A stretch of 40,098 bases of DNA. It comes from Magnetococcales bacterium WMHbinv6 (lineage in GTDB: Bacteria > Pseudomonadota > Magnetococcia > Magnetococcales > Magnetaquicoccaceae). The notes beneath the pieces were generated by a model. It was not told where the DNA came from, ran no database searches, and was given only the letters and a program-made list of their open reading frames with translations. Below are positions 18,901-26,283 of the stretch, one piece after another. Every line of letters begins with the position of its first letter. Within the stretch, counting starts at the first letter, position 1. The DNA is taken from the NCBI GenBank assembly GCA_002753135.1, contig PDZV01000037.1, positions 1 to 40,098 on the forward strand, given 5' to 3'. Both the position numbers and the translations under genes were made by a program.

Positions 18901-19402
18901 GATGCACAGCGATCACGACCGGAAAAGAGATAAAAGGTTCAGTAAAATGCAGAAATTTTTCCCGTTCCGGCGAACGGGCGACGGCTGGCAGCATGTCGAT
19001 TTCGCCCTGCTTGATTTTTTCCAGCGCCTGTACCCAGGTCAGTCCCTGAATCGGCTCAAAGGTGATGCCCAAACGATGCGACAGGGCATGCACATAGCCT
19101 GCACTGATACCGCTGAAATGACCTTTATGGTCGATGAAGACAAACGGTGGCCAAGAAAAATCGTCTCCCAGGCGAATGCGCGGGTTGGCAGCCAGCCAAG
19201 CCTGCTCCTGCTCAGTCAGATGCATGGGGAACTCTTGCGCATCGTGCGGCAGATTGGCAGAGGCATCATGGGTTCCGAATAAAAGCAAAAACAGAGAAAA
19301 CAACAAGATCAGGATCGACTGCCGGAACTGATTCCGTTGCCATGTTCGACAAACACGATTCTGCCAGATGGGGTTTCCGAATGCGGTTATACTGATGACC
19401 AC
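15905..19402 (-). CDS. Hybrid sensor histidine kinase: SBP_bac_3-TM-PAS-GAF-HisKA-HATPase-REC-REC
   Basis: An 1165-residue kinase resembling BvgS/EvgS architecture. After a hydrophobic N-terminus (29-49), a periplasmic solute-binding type-3 domain spans about 60-295. A TM segment (about 302-326) is followed by PAS (355-470), GAF (485-640), HisKA with SHEIRTP and His667, and a HATPase with NLLSNAIKF, DSGIGIP and GGTGLGL. Two receivers follow, with phospho-acceptors Asp959 (LLDVRMPGMDG) and Asp1094 (FMDVQMPVMDG). No HPt domain is visible, so phosphorelay to a separate HPt protein is likely. The start is GTG at 19402 with AAAGGG 6 bases before. The periplasmic domain implies sensing of a small solute, possibly an amino acid. 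The stop codon lies inside the palindromic element. Confidence 0.92.
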   Translation of the reverse strand: MVISITAFGNPIWQNRVCRTWQRNQFRQSILILLFSLFLLLFGTHDASANLPHDAQEFPMHLTEQEQAWLAANPRIRLGDDFSWPPFVFIDHKGHFSGISAGYVHALSHRLGITFEPIQGLTWVQALEKIKQGEIDMLPAVARSPEREKFLHFTEPFISFPVVIAVHQQGGFISGLDSLAGQQVGVVRGYITHERLQNEHPELSLQPFDSLADGLQALEQRHIAAMVDNLGAMSYEIRRLRLAQVKIAAPTPYTFELSMAVRKDWPELAALLDRGLQAMSSQEKSAIENTWLAVEVRFGIDLTTLLIWAIPLTIAALIVIAVVTIWNQRLQREIAVRKRAEEEMSKSVQYAESMNQYSRSLIDASLDPLVTISAAGRITDVNSATEQVTGVSRAQLIGSDFSTYFTEPDKAESGYLEVFDKGYVTDYPLAIRHQDGHITDVLYNASLYRNTAGEVMGVFAAARDITARKRDQAYRQRNELRLNRLLALNQEAPALNESELCNQALDIAVEVTGSSIGYLHLVNEDQESIRLVTWNKQAMELCQAAHESHYPISSAGIWADAFRQRTVVIHNDYPNTAHKRGYPEGHFPVHRHMSAPVMEGERVYMILGVGNKPIPYDQSDAKQLQLVADETQKFILRKRAVTALREARLHAEAASAAKSAFLANMSHEIRTPMNAILGMADLLWESQLSTEQRNFVQVFRSAGENLLSVINDILDFSKIEAGHLQLENISFPVAEEMRVVCEIMAMRANAKGLQLQTQVQEGVPEWVQGDPTRFRQIFLNLLSNAIKFTERGSIHFTAERVDPPDTATPTQLALLFRVRDSGIGIPEERIKTIFDHFVQVDSSITRRFGGTGLGLAIVRRLVEAMQGHLAVTSQPGMGTEFCLTIPFAFGTPPRPLSLLNLSGIRVLIVDDNAANRLLFREILEQLQASVTEADHGQAALTALEQATSAGQPFHLVLLDVRMPGMDGFQVLACWRAAGHPGTPILLLTSEHQDWHLQRCQELQVQYSMVKPVRRLDLIQQIEQVLTDSNTILAGTGLATRQQPLRILLVDDSEDNRVLVQAYLKHFPCELLVAENGAVALQLMTANRPDMVFMDVQMPVMDGYAATRTWRRLEEEQGWPRLPIIALTAYAMAEDIAQSQEAGCDSHLTKPVKKKSLLELIKRYTP

Positions 19403-19541
19403 TGCACGCCCTTTGCCGGTATTTGCTGCGCTTGGTGCCGTTTATTATGTCTGATGGCACTCTGCAAGTGAGCGGATAATTTGTCCGCACCACTCTAGCA
19501 AATTGCTTGACAGGCTACTACTGCAAATCGATTTTTTTTTG

Positions 19542-19557
19542 CAAAATTTAAATTTTG
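19542..19557. promoter_or_regulatory. Perfect 16-bp AT-rich palindrome upstream of the hybrid kinase
   Basis: CAAAATTTAAATTTTG is a perfect palindrome 140 bp upstream of the kinase start. This is compatible with an operator for a dimeric regulator, but the sequence is AT-rich and could occur by chance. Confidence 0.4.
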
Positions 19558-19569
19558 TGCATAGATTTG

Positions 19570-19596
19570 CAGTGTTGGGTTAAATCACCAACACTG
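19570..19596. promoter_or_regulatory. Inverted repeat CAGTGTTGG-N9-CCAACACTG
   Basis: Two perfect 9-bp arms separated by GTTAAATCA, a 9-base spacer that recurs at 19651-19659. The centre is about 180 bp upstream of the hybrid-kinase start. There is no T-run on either side, so an operator is more likely than a terminator. Confidence 0.45.
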
Positions 19597-19900
19597 TGTG
19601 CAAACATGCGGATTGAGGTGTATCATTTGCTGTAAATGAGATAATATAGTGTTAAATCAATAATTTATTCCGGGAATTTCTGTTGCGTTTACTCTGCGGC
19701 AAGCCAAGAACGAAACAAAAAAGCCTGTTGAACGAATTGTGTGACAAAAAAACACGACTGTGTTAGACGCGGTTGGCAATAAACGACCAAAGGGGAGTGG
19801 ACTTTGCAACAGCGTGGTGTCGCCTGTGGGTGGTCAGCGAACGGCTTGCAGAGGGGTTGCATGCAATATTTAAGCATTATTGAGCAGGCAAAAGAAGGGG

Positions 19901-19914
19901 GGGGGTTATCCCCC
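19901..19914 (-). terminator. Weak hairpin over the csrA stop codon
   Basis: On the minus strand GGGGG-ATAA-CCCCC encloses the csrA stop codon and is followed by CCCCTTCTTTT. It is a short GC stem with an imperfect T-rich tail, a possible terminator for the flg-csrA transcript. Confidence 0.35.
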
Positions 19915-20139
19915 GGACAAAATCCGTGAAGCCTGTTCCAGAACGGCATCGGATGTTTTCAGGTTGGCTTTGCGCGTTTCCCGTTTGATTTTGTCGTAGA
20001 TCTCTTCCCGATGCACCTCCACGTCACGCGGTGCATCAATGCCGATACGCACCTGGTTGCCCTTGATACCCAGCAGGGTGATTTTGATCTCTTCCCCGAT
20101 GGTCAAGCTCTCACCGATACGCCGCGTCAAAATTAACAT
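19906..20139 (-). CDS. csrA: Carbon storage regulator / translational regulator CsrA
   Basis: A 77-residue RNA-binding homodimer subunit that binds GGA-containing loops in mRNA leaders. It begins [15 protein letters not shown] and has [20 protein letters not shown] followed by [10 protein letters not shown]; the RNA-contacting N-terminal strand and the Arg in VHREE are conserved. The C-terminal tail is longer than in E. coli CsrA. AGGAG lies 6 bases before the ATG; an in-frame TTG two codons earlier is less likely. It is the last gene of the flagellar cluster, a position also seen in deltaproteobacterial and Firmicute flagellar loci, where CsrA represses flagellin translation. No fliW is next to it. 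It may also have its own promoter (20182-20210). Confidence 0.95.
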   Translation of the reverse strand: MLILTRRIGESLTIGEEIKITLLGIKGNQVRIGIDAPRDVEVHREEIYDKIKRETRKANLKTSDAVLEQASRILSGG

Positions 20140-20181
20140 GCCCAACTCCTGTGCGAAAAATGCCGACGATCTCCGTCAATC

Positions 20182-20210
20182 ACCATATACGACTGTAAAA
20201 TATTCGTCAA
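20182..20210 (-). promoter_or_regulatory. Candidate sigma-70 promoter for csrA
   Basis: On the minus strand TTGACG (-35), 17 bases, TATGGT (-10), about 40 bp before the csrA start. The match is moderate. It would allow csrA expression apart from the flg operon. Confidence 0.4.
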
Positions 20211-20237
20211 CAGTGAAGATCAAAACAAGATTGACTC

Positions 20238-20768
20238 TTACAATTGTCTGGAGAGCAGATTAAAGCGGGGATTCGTTTGCCGGGAACCCAGCCGGTTATA
20301 GGAGGAGGCCCCTCCCACGGGTCCCCCTTGCAGAGCGGAGAGGATGGATTCGGTTGCTGCCAGCACCCCGGTCAAAACCGCCTGGTTTTCCCGATTGATG
20401 CGGTCGGCCTGTTGAATATTTTCCTTCAGCTGCTGGCGCAAAGGTTGTAGCCCGGTTGTGCCGCCCATTGCTTTGTCAATTGCTTCCAGGGTGACTTCCT
20501 CTGCTTTCAAGCCCAGACGTTTACCCATTTGTGAGGTTACCCGTTGCCGCAGTTGATCGATGGCACGAATGCGCGCCAGCTTATCGGCAATCTGTACCGA
20601 CAGGGTATCCAGCGCATCGGTATCCCGCTGACGCAATTTTTCCTGCTCTTGCAGAAAGAGTTCATGCAATTGAGCAAACTGCAACACCAACGGCTCCAAA
20701 ATCTGCCGCAGTTGACGAAGTTCCTCATCCAGAGGATTACGACCGCTTTCGGCCATCACCAGATCCAT
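20238..20768 (-). CDS. flgN: FlgN-like flagellar export chaperone
   Basis: FlgN chaperones the hook-filament junction proteins FlgK and FlgL to the export gate. The 176-residue product is almost wholly alpha-helical, with the family pattern LRQILEPLVLQFAQLHELFLQEQEKLRQRDTDAL split over residues 19-52 (heptad-rich, then a conserved D), and LRQQLKENIQQADRINRENQAVL in the third helix. It ends with a Gly/Ser/Asn-rich tail like that of other FlgN proteins (YNRLGSRQTNPRFN). It directly follows flgM (23 bp), the same pairing as in many flagellar operons. A start at 20756 (MAESGRNPL) is possible, with GGA about 8 bases before it. No flgK or flgL is seen in the window. Confidence 0.85.
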   Translation of the reverse strand: MDLVMAESGRNPLDEELRQLRQILEPLVLQFAQLHELFLQEQEKLRQRDTDALDTLSVQIADKLARIRAIDQLRQRVTSQMGKRLGLKAEEVTLEAIDKAMGGTTGLQPLRQQLKENIQQADRINRENQAVLTGVLAATESILSALQGGPVGGASSYNRLGSRQTNPRFNLLSRQL

Positions 20769-20791
20769 TATGCCACACAGCTAGGGGTTTT

Positions 20792-21103
20792 TCATATCGA
20801 TTTTTTGCGTTCTAGCAGAACTTGCCGCAAAATTTTATCGGCCACATCCAGGCTGGAGACATGGTAGCGGCCAGCCATCAACGCTTCACGGATCGGACCA
20901 ACCAACTCCATACGAATTTCCGGGGCCTGGTTGACGGCTTCGTCAGCCTTGCCGATCATTCGGGCGTCGGAGGAGAAGGCCACATCATCGCTGCGACTGG
21001 CGGAAGAGATGGTCGAACCACTACCCGTGTCGTTACGGGTGGACCGTTGCCGGGCGATGCGGCCCAATTTGCCAACCGTGACGCTCTTAATTCTGGTAAC
21101 CAT
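20792..21103 (-). CDS. flgM: Anti-sigma-28 factor FlgM
   Basis: FlgM holds FliA (sigma-28) inactive until the hook is complete and FlgM is exported. The 103-residue product has the usual disordered N-terminal half rich in Ser, Thr and Arg, then the sigma-binding C-terminal half: VAFSSDARMIGKADEAV, EIRMELVGPIREALMAGRYH and VSSLDVADKILRQVLLE. I chose the ATG at 21103, which has GGAAG 11 bases before; upstream extensions have no ribosome site. It sits between flgJ (106 bp gap) and flgN. Confidence 0.9.
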   Translation of the reverse strand: MVTRIKSVTVGKLGRIARQRSTRNDTGSGSTISSASRSDDVAFSSDARMIGKADEAVNQAPEIRMELVGPIREALMAGRYHVSSLDVADKILRQVLLERKKSI

Positions 21104-21209
21104 ATTGGTACGCGCTTCCTTTGTACGCCGTTGTACTGGTCGTAAACAGGGCTGGCGGATTACCGAAGGCAGGTTTGCGCTCGACTCCTGGAGGCTGCAG
21201 GCAGGTAGG

Positions 21210-21641
21210 TTATTCGCCGCTGCTGCCGGTAATACCGTTGCGCGACGATGCCTGTGCTGCACTATTCAGCATGCTGGATTGCGATTGCAAACGGGCCACA
21301 TCGGCTTTGGGATCCACCCGTGTCCGACCGTTTTGATTGGCCAGATAACGCAACAGCCCCTCCTTCAGACCGAGGCCGTTTTTTCTCTGGCTCATCACTT
21401 TAGCATACTCACCATCCAGCAAGTCACGGAATATTTTTTCGCCTTCACTTTCCCGGATCAAAGCTTCTTGTCCGGGAGGGGTTTTGGGCACCGTTTTGCG
21501 CATGGCACCGAGCATCTGTTTGAGGAACATGGCCTCAAAATCAGCGGCTGCTCCTTGCAGACGACGGGCCTCTTGTGGTGTCAGTTTACCAGGAAGCGGC
21601 AGTTGTCCACCGCTTGCGCCAATACGGGTGGCATCGCTCAC
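21210..21641 (-). CDS. flgJ: FlgJ-type rod-binding protein (short form, no muramidase domain)
   Basis: The 143-residue protein has only the rod-binding domain: EARRLQGAAADFEAMFLKQM, LGAMRKTVPK and a conserved core ending in YAKVMSQRKNGLGLKEGLLRYL. In enterobacteria FlgJ has a second, C-terminal glucosaminidase domain that opens the wall for the rod; it is absent here, as in alphaproteobacteria and others. Another enzyme must do that job, and mltB and rlpA in this window are candidates only by inference. The start overlaps the flgI stop by 4 bp. The C-terminal 35 residues are Ser/Gln-rich and poorly conserved. Confidence 0.92.
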   Translation of the reverse strand: MSDATRIGASGGQLPLPGKLTPQEARRLQGAAADFEAMFLKQMLGAMRKTVPKTPPGQEALIRESEGEKIFRDLLDGEYAKVMSQRKNGLGLKEGLLRYLANQNGRTRVDPKADVARLQSQSSMLNSAAQASSRNGITGSSGE

Positions 21642-22738
21642 AGAATCTCCAATTCAGCTTGCAGTGCGCCGGAAGCTTTGATGGATTGCATGATGGCGAT
21701 CAAATCCCGAGGGGTGACGCCAATCGAGTTGAGACCACGCACCAATTCACCCAAAGTCACACCGGCTTCCATTTCCAAAACTTTGCCATCTTTTTCCTTC
21801 ACGTCGATGTCGGTTTTCGGGGTCACTACCGTGGCCCCCCGACCGCGTGCGTTGGGCTGGCTCACCTGCGGGGATTCGGTGATTTTAATGCTCAGGCCAC
21901 CATGGGCCAGGGCCACCGTGGAGACCCGGACATTTTCGCCCATGACGATGGTGCCGGTCCGTTCATTCAACACCACTTTGGCCATCTGATCGGGATCCAC
22001 CTGCAGATTTTCCAGTCGGGAGATAAAATCCACCACTTTCCCTTGATAGGTGGGCGGAATCGTCAACTGTACTGTACCCGAATCGCGGGCGCTCGCCAAT
22101 GGTTCACCAAACAGATTGTTGATCGATTTTACCACCCGGGTGGCGGTGGTAAAATCGGGATTGCGCAGCGACAGCTGCAATTGAAACTCTTGGTTGAGTT
22201 CAAAAGCGATCTCCCGTTCGATCACCGCACCACCGGCGATACGACCGACAGTGGGATGATTTTTTTGTACCGATTGGGCCGCCCCTTCCACGGCAAAACC
22301 GCCAATGGAAACCGGTCCCTGGGAAACCGCATAAATTTTACCGTCTGCCCCCTTGAGCGGGGTCAGGATCAAGGTTCCCCCCTGCAGGCTTTTGGCATCA
22401 CCCAAGGAGGAGATGGTTACATCCAACTTTCCCCCCTGACGGGCAAAGGGTGGCAAGGTGGCGGTCACCATCACCGAGGCGATGTTTTTTACTTTGACAC
22501 CGGATTGCGGGGTGGAGATGCCCATCCTTTCCAGCATCATGATCAGCGATTGATTGGTAAAGGCGGCGCTGCTGTCGCCGGTACCGTTCAAACCGACCAC
22601 CAGACCGAAACCGGTGATCGGATTGCCGCGCACCCCTTCGATCTCCACCACATCTTTCAGGCGAGCCGCCTGGCTTGCGTTGGCCAGTAACATCAGCAGC
22701 AGGGCTGCTCCGCACAACAGGTATGAAGAGGCTTTCAT
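21638..22738 (-). CDS. flgI: Flagellar P-ring protein FlgI
   Basis: FlgI forms the periplasmic P-ring around the rod, embedded in peptidoglycan. The product is 366 residues, the normal length. It has a Sec signal peptide (about 1-24, ending near ASQA), then the diagnostic RLKDVVEIEGVRGNPITGFG, GLVVGLNGTGDS, FTNQSLIMMLERMGI and the C-terminal TLGELVRGLNSIGVTPRDL. The presence of P- and L-ring genes shows a Gram-negative envelope. It is 20 bp after flgH and translationally coupled to flgJ. Confidence 0.97.
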   Translation of the reverse strand: MKASSYLLCGAALLLMLLANASQAARLKDVVEIEGVRGNPITGFGLVVGLNGTGDSSAAFTNQSLIMMLERMGISTPQSGVKVKNIASVMVTATLPPFARQGGKLDVTISSLGDAKSLQGGTLILTPLKGADGKIYAVSQGPVSIGGFAVEGAAQSVQKNHPTVGRIAGGAVIEREIAFELNQEFQLQLSLRNPDFTTATRVVKSINNLFGEPLASARDSGTVQLTIPPTYQGKVVDFISRLENLQVDPDQMAKVVLNERTGTIVMGENVRVSTVALAHGGLSIKITESPQVSQPNARGRGATVVTPKTDIDVKEKDGKVLEMEAGVTLGELVRGLNSIGVTPRDLIAIMQSIKASGALQAELEIL

Positions 22739-22758
22739 CGCAGTCGCTACTTTATAGG

Positions 22759-23460
22759 TTAGTTCACGGTGGCAAAGATACGGCTCAACCAGGAACCGCG
22801 TTGTTGGTCGTTGACATCGCCTTCACCGCTGTATTCGATGCGGGCATCAGCCATCTGCGAGGAGATCACCGTATTTTGTGGGGTAATATCCTCGGGACGG
22901 ATCACCCCGGAGAGCAGGATGAACTGGTTTTCGTTGTTGACGGTAATATCCTGACGACCGGAAATGCGCAGATTGCCGTTGGCCAAAATTTCCACCACCG
23001 CGCAGGAGACCACCGCTTTCAAGACGCTGTTGCGCTCGGTTTTGCCGTCACCGCTGAACGTGTTGTTGTTGGTGAGGCCACCGGTCAGGGCACCACCAGC
23101 GGCACCGGGCAGTTTGGCACCAAACATGCCAGCCGGGCTCAACACCCCGGTCAGGCCGAAATCGTTGCTGCCAGCGCGGGTAAGATCGGTTTTGGCCTCT
23201 TTTTTGGCGTTGGAGGTCTCCACAATCTGTACGGTGACAATATCGCCGATATTGCGCGCTTTGTTGTCCAGAAAAAGGGTGTTGCGGTCGGAAGTTTGCC
23301 AGATCGATCCTTTGCGGGGGGCAAGATTTTCCGGGGGTACCGGTTGCACCACGGCCATGGGGGCCGGCGGACGGGCCGAAGCACGGGTCATGCTGCAGCC
23401 ACTGGCCGTCACCGTCAGTACCAGCAGCAGAGGAAGAGTCCAAGCCATTTTGCCGTTCAT
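22759..23460 (-). CDS. flgH: Flagellar L-ring lipoprotein FlgH
   Basis: FlgH forms the outer-membrane L-ring bushing. The 233-residue precursor has a lipoprotein signal ending TASGC (Cys about 22). It contains the family sequences GSIWQTSDRNTLFLDNKARNIGD (split over about 52-74), IVTVQIVETSNAKKEA, a Gly-rich middle, and NLRISGRQDITVNNENQFI, GVIRPEDI and AMARIEYSGEGDVND-like ADARIEYSGEGDVNDQQ before RGSWLSRIF. It lies between flgA and flgI on one transcript. Confidence 0.97.
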   Translation of the reverse strand: MNGKMAWTLPLLLVLTVTASGCSMTRASARPPAPMAVVQPVPPENLAPRKGSIWQTSDRNTLFLDNKARNIGDIVTVQIVETSNAKKEAKTDLTRAGSNDFGLTGVLSPAGMFGAKLPGAAGGALTGGLTNNNTFSGDGKTERNSVLKAVVSCAVVEILANGNLRISGRQDITVNNENQFILLSGVIRPEDITPQNTVISSQMADARIEYSGEGDVNDQQRGSWLSRIFATVN

Positions 23461-23501
23461 CGTCGTACGATTCCTTTCCTTGTCAACAGGCTGTCAGGTG
23501 T

Positions 23502-24212
23502 TTACCAGGAGCGAACCTGTGCTTCGCCCGGTGCGGTGATCTGTGCTTCAAAGAGTGTTTTGCTTTGTGCATTGCGAATGGAGATAAAATCTCCGATCCG
23601 TCCGCGCTGCATGGCAATTCCCGTTGTTTCGATGGAGAGAGCGCCTCGGTTCAGGATGACACGTACCCGATCATTGCGTTCCACGGCCACCGGACCTTCC
23701 AACATTTTATCGATCAGCGGCTGATTGGCCTTGATGTCGCGGGTAGCGACCCGACCCACCACATCCGTAATCGTTTGCAGGCGTCCGGGCATCGCTGCGC
23801 TCAAATCGGTCTCCATGATCAGCACATCATCCTTGCCGACCGCTTCACCACGCTTGAAATCGCGCCGCAATACCGGGGTCTGGACCCGTTGTTTCAGTTG
23901 TACGACAATCTGCAGACGTGCCCCAACCGCGCCGTCGACCAACACGGTAACCGGCAAATTATGCCTACCTGCTTCCCAGTTTTCGATACCGGCACCCAGT
24001 GTCCAGGTTGTTTCGCCATCCGGCAACTTTAAATCGGCGGGGGTGGTGAAAGAGACGACATACAATCCCCGCCCATTTGCTTCCAATGCTGCCCGCAAAG
24101 GCATGTCGATGGCACTTTCGACCTCTCTGCGATTGAATACCTGTGCTTCTGCCGGCAGGAGAGAGCCAAAGGCAAGCAAGACAAGAACAACAGAGTGAAA
24201 AAAAGGCCGCAT
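23502..24212 (-). CDS. flgA: Flagellar P-ring assembly chaperone FlgA
   Basis: A periplasmic chaperone needed for polymerisation of FlgI. The 236-residue protein has a signal peptide (about 1-23, PAEA), an N-terminal region with TWTLGAGIENWEAGRHNLPV, and a C-terminal SAF-type domain: RDFKRGEAVGKDDVLI, GRVATRDIKANQPLI, and VILNRGALSIETTGIAMQRG with ISIRNAQSKTLFEAQI. It starts 7 bp after the flgG stop and precedes flgH, the order flgG-flgA-flgH-flgI found in many bacteria with sigma-54 flagellar control, rather than the separate flgA-M-N locus of enterobacteria. Confidence 0.93.
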   Translation of the reverse strand: MRPFFHSVVLVLLAFGSLLPAEAQVFNRREVESAIDMPLRAALEANGRGLYVVSFTTPADLKLPDGETTWTLGAGIENWEAGRHNLPVTVLVDGAVGARLQIVVQLKQRVQTPVLRRDFKRGEAVGKDDVLIMETDLSAAMPGRLQTITDVVGRVATRDIKANQPLIDKMLEGPVAVERNDRVRVILNRGALSIETTGIAMQRGRIGDFISIRNAQSKTLFEAQITAPGEAQVRSW

Positions 24213-24219
24213 GCCGAGA

Positions 24220-25020
24220 CTAACGTTTCAACTGGGCGACCAGGCTCAACATGGAGTCGGCGGTTTGAATCGATTTGGTGCCAATTTCATAAGCCCGTTG
24301 CGTGGCGATCATCTCCACCATTTCACTGACCATGTTGACGTTGGATTGTTCGACCACATGCTGTTTGAGGCTGCCCATGCCGTTTTCGTCTGCGTTGCTC
24401 ACTTGCGGTGTACCGGAGGCCTGGCTTTCGACGAACAGATTGTTGCCGATGGCGGTCAAACCTGCCGGATTGACAAAATTGGCCAATTGCAGCTGACCGA
24501 CCTGGGATTGCAGATTTTTGGAGTCCACCCGTTTAATGATGCCGGAAGATTCGATCATCACGGCAATATCGTTTTGTTGCTTGACGCTGCGGCCACCCAC
24601 CAGTTGCAAACCGTCGGCGGTCACCATGTTGCCATCTTTGTCGATGGTGAAATGGCCGTCACGGGTGTAGGCGATGGTGCCATCCGGACGTTCAATCTGG
24701 AAAAACCCCTGTCCGCTGATGAACAGATCGACGTTGAAAGCATCTTCGCTGGTGGGAATGGCGCTGCCCTGGGTAAACTCTTTGGTGACGGCAACCGGCT
24801 TGACACCGTGGCCCAGTTGGATACCGGCTGGCACATAGGCACCGGTTTGCGCGGTTTCGCTGCCCGCAGGACGCAAGTTGGCGTACAACAGATCCTGGAA
24901 GGAGGCACGGGAATATTTGAAGCCGGAGGTGTTGACGTTGGCCAAGTTGTTGGAAATAACATCAATATTCAACTGTTGAGCCTGCAAACCAGTGGCGGCG
25001 GTCCAAAGTGAACGAATCAT
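24220..25020 (-). CDS. flgG: Flagellar distal rod protein FlgG
   Basis: FlgG builds the distal rod. The 266 residues include the N-terminal rod/hook motif IDVISNNLANVNTSGFKYSR, then ASFQDLLYANLR, PAGIQLGHGVKPVAV, DLFISGQGFFQIERPDGT, YTRDGHFTIDKDGNMVTADG, and the C-terminal EQSNVNMVSEMVEMIATQRAYE typical of FlgG. GGAG precedes the ATG at 8 bases. It lies 78 bp after flgF. Confidence 0.97.
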   Translation of the reverse strand: MIRSLWTAATGLQAQQLNIDVISNNLANVNTSGFKYSRASFQDLLYANLRPAGSETAQTGAYVPAGIQLGHGVKPVAVTKEFTQGSAIPTSEDAFNVDLFISGQGFFQIERPDGTIAYTRDGHFTIDKDGNMVTADGLQLVGGRSVKQQNDIAVMIESSGIIKRVDSKNLQSQVGQLQLANFVNPAGLTAIGNNLFVESQASGTPQVSNADENGMGSLKQHVVEQSNVNMVSEMVEMIATQRAYEIGTKSIQTADSMLSLVAQLKR

Positions 25021-25098
25021 GGCTTCTTCTCCCAGGTGGCGGCCAAGTCAGGGGGCTTGGCGTGGTATCTCGTTTAGTGGCAATATATTTATAAAAAA

Positions 25099-25899
25099 TT
25101 AACTCAGCCGACCGATTTGAATGGCCTGGCTGTCTAATCCGTCCAGGGCGCGAATCATCTGCATGTAGGTTTCAAAGGCCCGGTTGACTTCGATCATCTG
25201 TGACATGCCGCGCACGGCGTTCACATTGGATTGTTCCAAAAATCCTTGCAAAAATCCGCCGGTAGCTGTTTCCAGCTGGGTTTCTTGCGCACCGGACTTA
25301 TAGAGGTTGCCACCGGCTTTTTCCAGGGAAGCGGCAGGCAACGAAACCCGCATCAGACGCCCAACAGCGCTGCGGGCGTTGGCGATGGTGCCGTCGGGGC
25401 TGATTTCCAGTCGTTCCGTACCGACCACCAGCGCGGTGCCACCGGCACCCAACACCGGATAGCCATCTTTGTTGACCAGTTCACCCTGAGAGTTGATGGC
25501 AAAGGCACCATCCCGGGTGTAGCGACGACCTTGCGGGGTATTGAGGACAAAAAATCCTTCGCCTTCAATGGCCACATCCAGCGGATTGCCGGTATTATTG
25601 ATCGCCCCCTGACTGACATTGACACGGGTACCGTCCGCCCGGGGATAGGTCATGCTGTAGGCGTTGGTAGCCGGACTGCTGAAAGGAAAAGGAATATATT
25701 TGGGACCGGTCAGGCCCATGAAGGAGTCGCCGGGCAGAGGAAACTGGGCGGCACCGGGTTTGGTCATGTAGGAGTCGAAGGTGATTTCATCCTCCTTGAA
25801 ACCGGTGGTGCTGCTGTTGGCCAGATTGTTGGCCAGCACATCCAAACGGTTGCTCGCCCGCATCGCACCATTGACCGCTGCATATAATCCGCTATCCAT
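25099..25899 (-). CDS. flgF: Flagellar proximal rod protein FlgF
   Basis: A 266-residue rod protein. The N-terminal motif RLDVLANNLANSSTTGFKED is the rod-family signature; GNPLDVAIEGEGFFVLNTPQ and YTRDGAFAINSQGELVNKDG fall in the FlgF/FlgG core, and EQSNVNAVRGMSQMIEVNRA in the C-terminal D0 helix. The N-terminal MDSGLYAAVNGAM and the shorter core fit FlgF better than FlgG. The ATG at 25899 was chosen for AGGAG 7 bases upstream; a longer frame to 27033 is antisense to mazG and not coding. It is the first gene of the flg-csrA operon, with a sigma-54 promoter 40-55 bp upstream. Confidence 0.94.
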   Translation of the reverse strand: MDSGLYAAVNGAMRASNRLDVLANNLANSSTTGFKEDEITFDSYMTKPGAAQFPLPGDSFMGLTGPKYIPFPFSSPATNAYSMTYPRADGTRVNVSQGAINNTGNPLDVAIEGEGFFVLNTPQGRRYTRDGAFAINSQGELVNKDGYPVLGAGGTALVVGTERLEISPDGTIANARSAVGRLMRVSLPAASLEKAGGNLYKSGAQETQLETATGGFLQGFLEQSNVNAVRGMSQMIEVNRAFETYMQMIRALDGLDSQAIQIGRLS

Positions 25900-25939
25900 A
25901 CCGCATCTCCTGCTGAAGGTCCAAACTCTCCCGTTGAGT

Positions 25940-25955
25940 AGCAACCGCCATGCCA
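25940..25955 (-). promoter_or_regulatory. Sigma-54 promoter of the flgF-flgGAHIJMN-csrA operon
   Basis: On the minus strand TGGCATGGCGGTTGCT matches the sigma-54 consensus (TGGCAY-N5-TTGCW) with GG and GC exactly 10 bases apart. The predicted start is near 25929, leaving a leader of about 30 bases with AGGAG before the flgF ATG. It is the best -24/-12 match in the window. Confidence 0.8.
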
Positions 25956-26283
25956 CAGGCCGAAAATGGTCTGCTGTCGAGGTGAAACGGATGGGGTTTT
26001 GTTTGTTTATTTTGTTGAAATTTAAAGATATTATTATGTTGTTGGCCGCTGTTTGTCCGTGCTGGCAAGAGATGGAAACAGGGGGCTGTGGCCAGTCATG
26101 GGAGCTGTTTGCCGCCCGCTCCCTGCCGGAATGGCACTTTATACCGGGAGAACAGGCCAGAGGACGGCGGCAATTTTTTCCCCATTGAACCAAAGGGAGG
26201 GCTCTGCCACAATGCCGGCCTTTACAGCCCCGTCGGCAGCCCTGCCGGTGGCTTGAGGTTATGGCGCAGGAAGAGGTTTGTTG
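25956..26283. other. Divergent intergenic region between flgF and mazG
   Basis: Holds the upstream region of the flgF sigma-54 promoter, where an activator should bind, and the leader of mazG. An AT-rich stretch lies at 25995-26040. No clear dyad, -35/-10 pair or gene was found. Confidence 0.5.

Larger units (their letters stand above)
19403..19900. other. AT-rich intergenic region between csrA and the hybrid kinase
   Basis: About 500 bp with no supportable gene. The stretch 19510-19680 is strongly AT-rich and contains two dyads (19542-19557 and 19570-19596) and a direct repeat GTTAAATCA (19579-19587, 19651-19659). It should hold the promoter of the kinase on the minus strand, but no convincing -35/-10 pair was found. 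A frame at 19689-19949 overlaps csrA and looks non-coding. Confidence 0.6.

Noticed and set aside
19689-19949. Minus-strand frame of 86 codons next to csrA
   Set aside because: Overlaps the csrA 3' end, lacks a ribosome site and resembles no protein.
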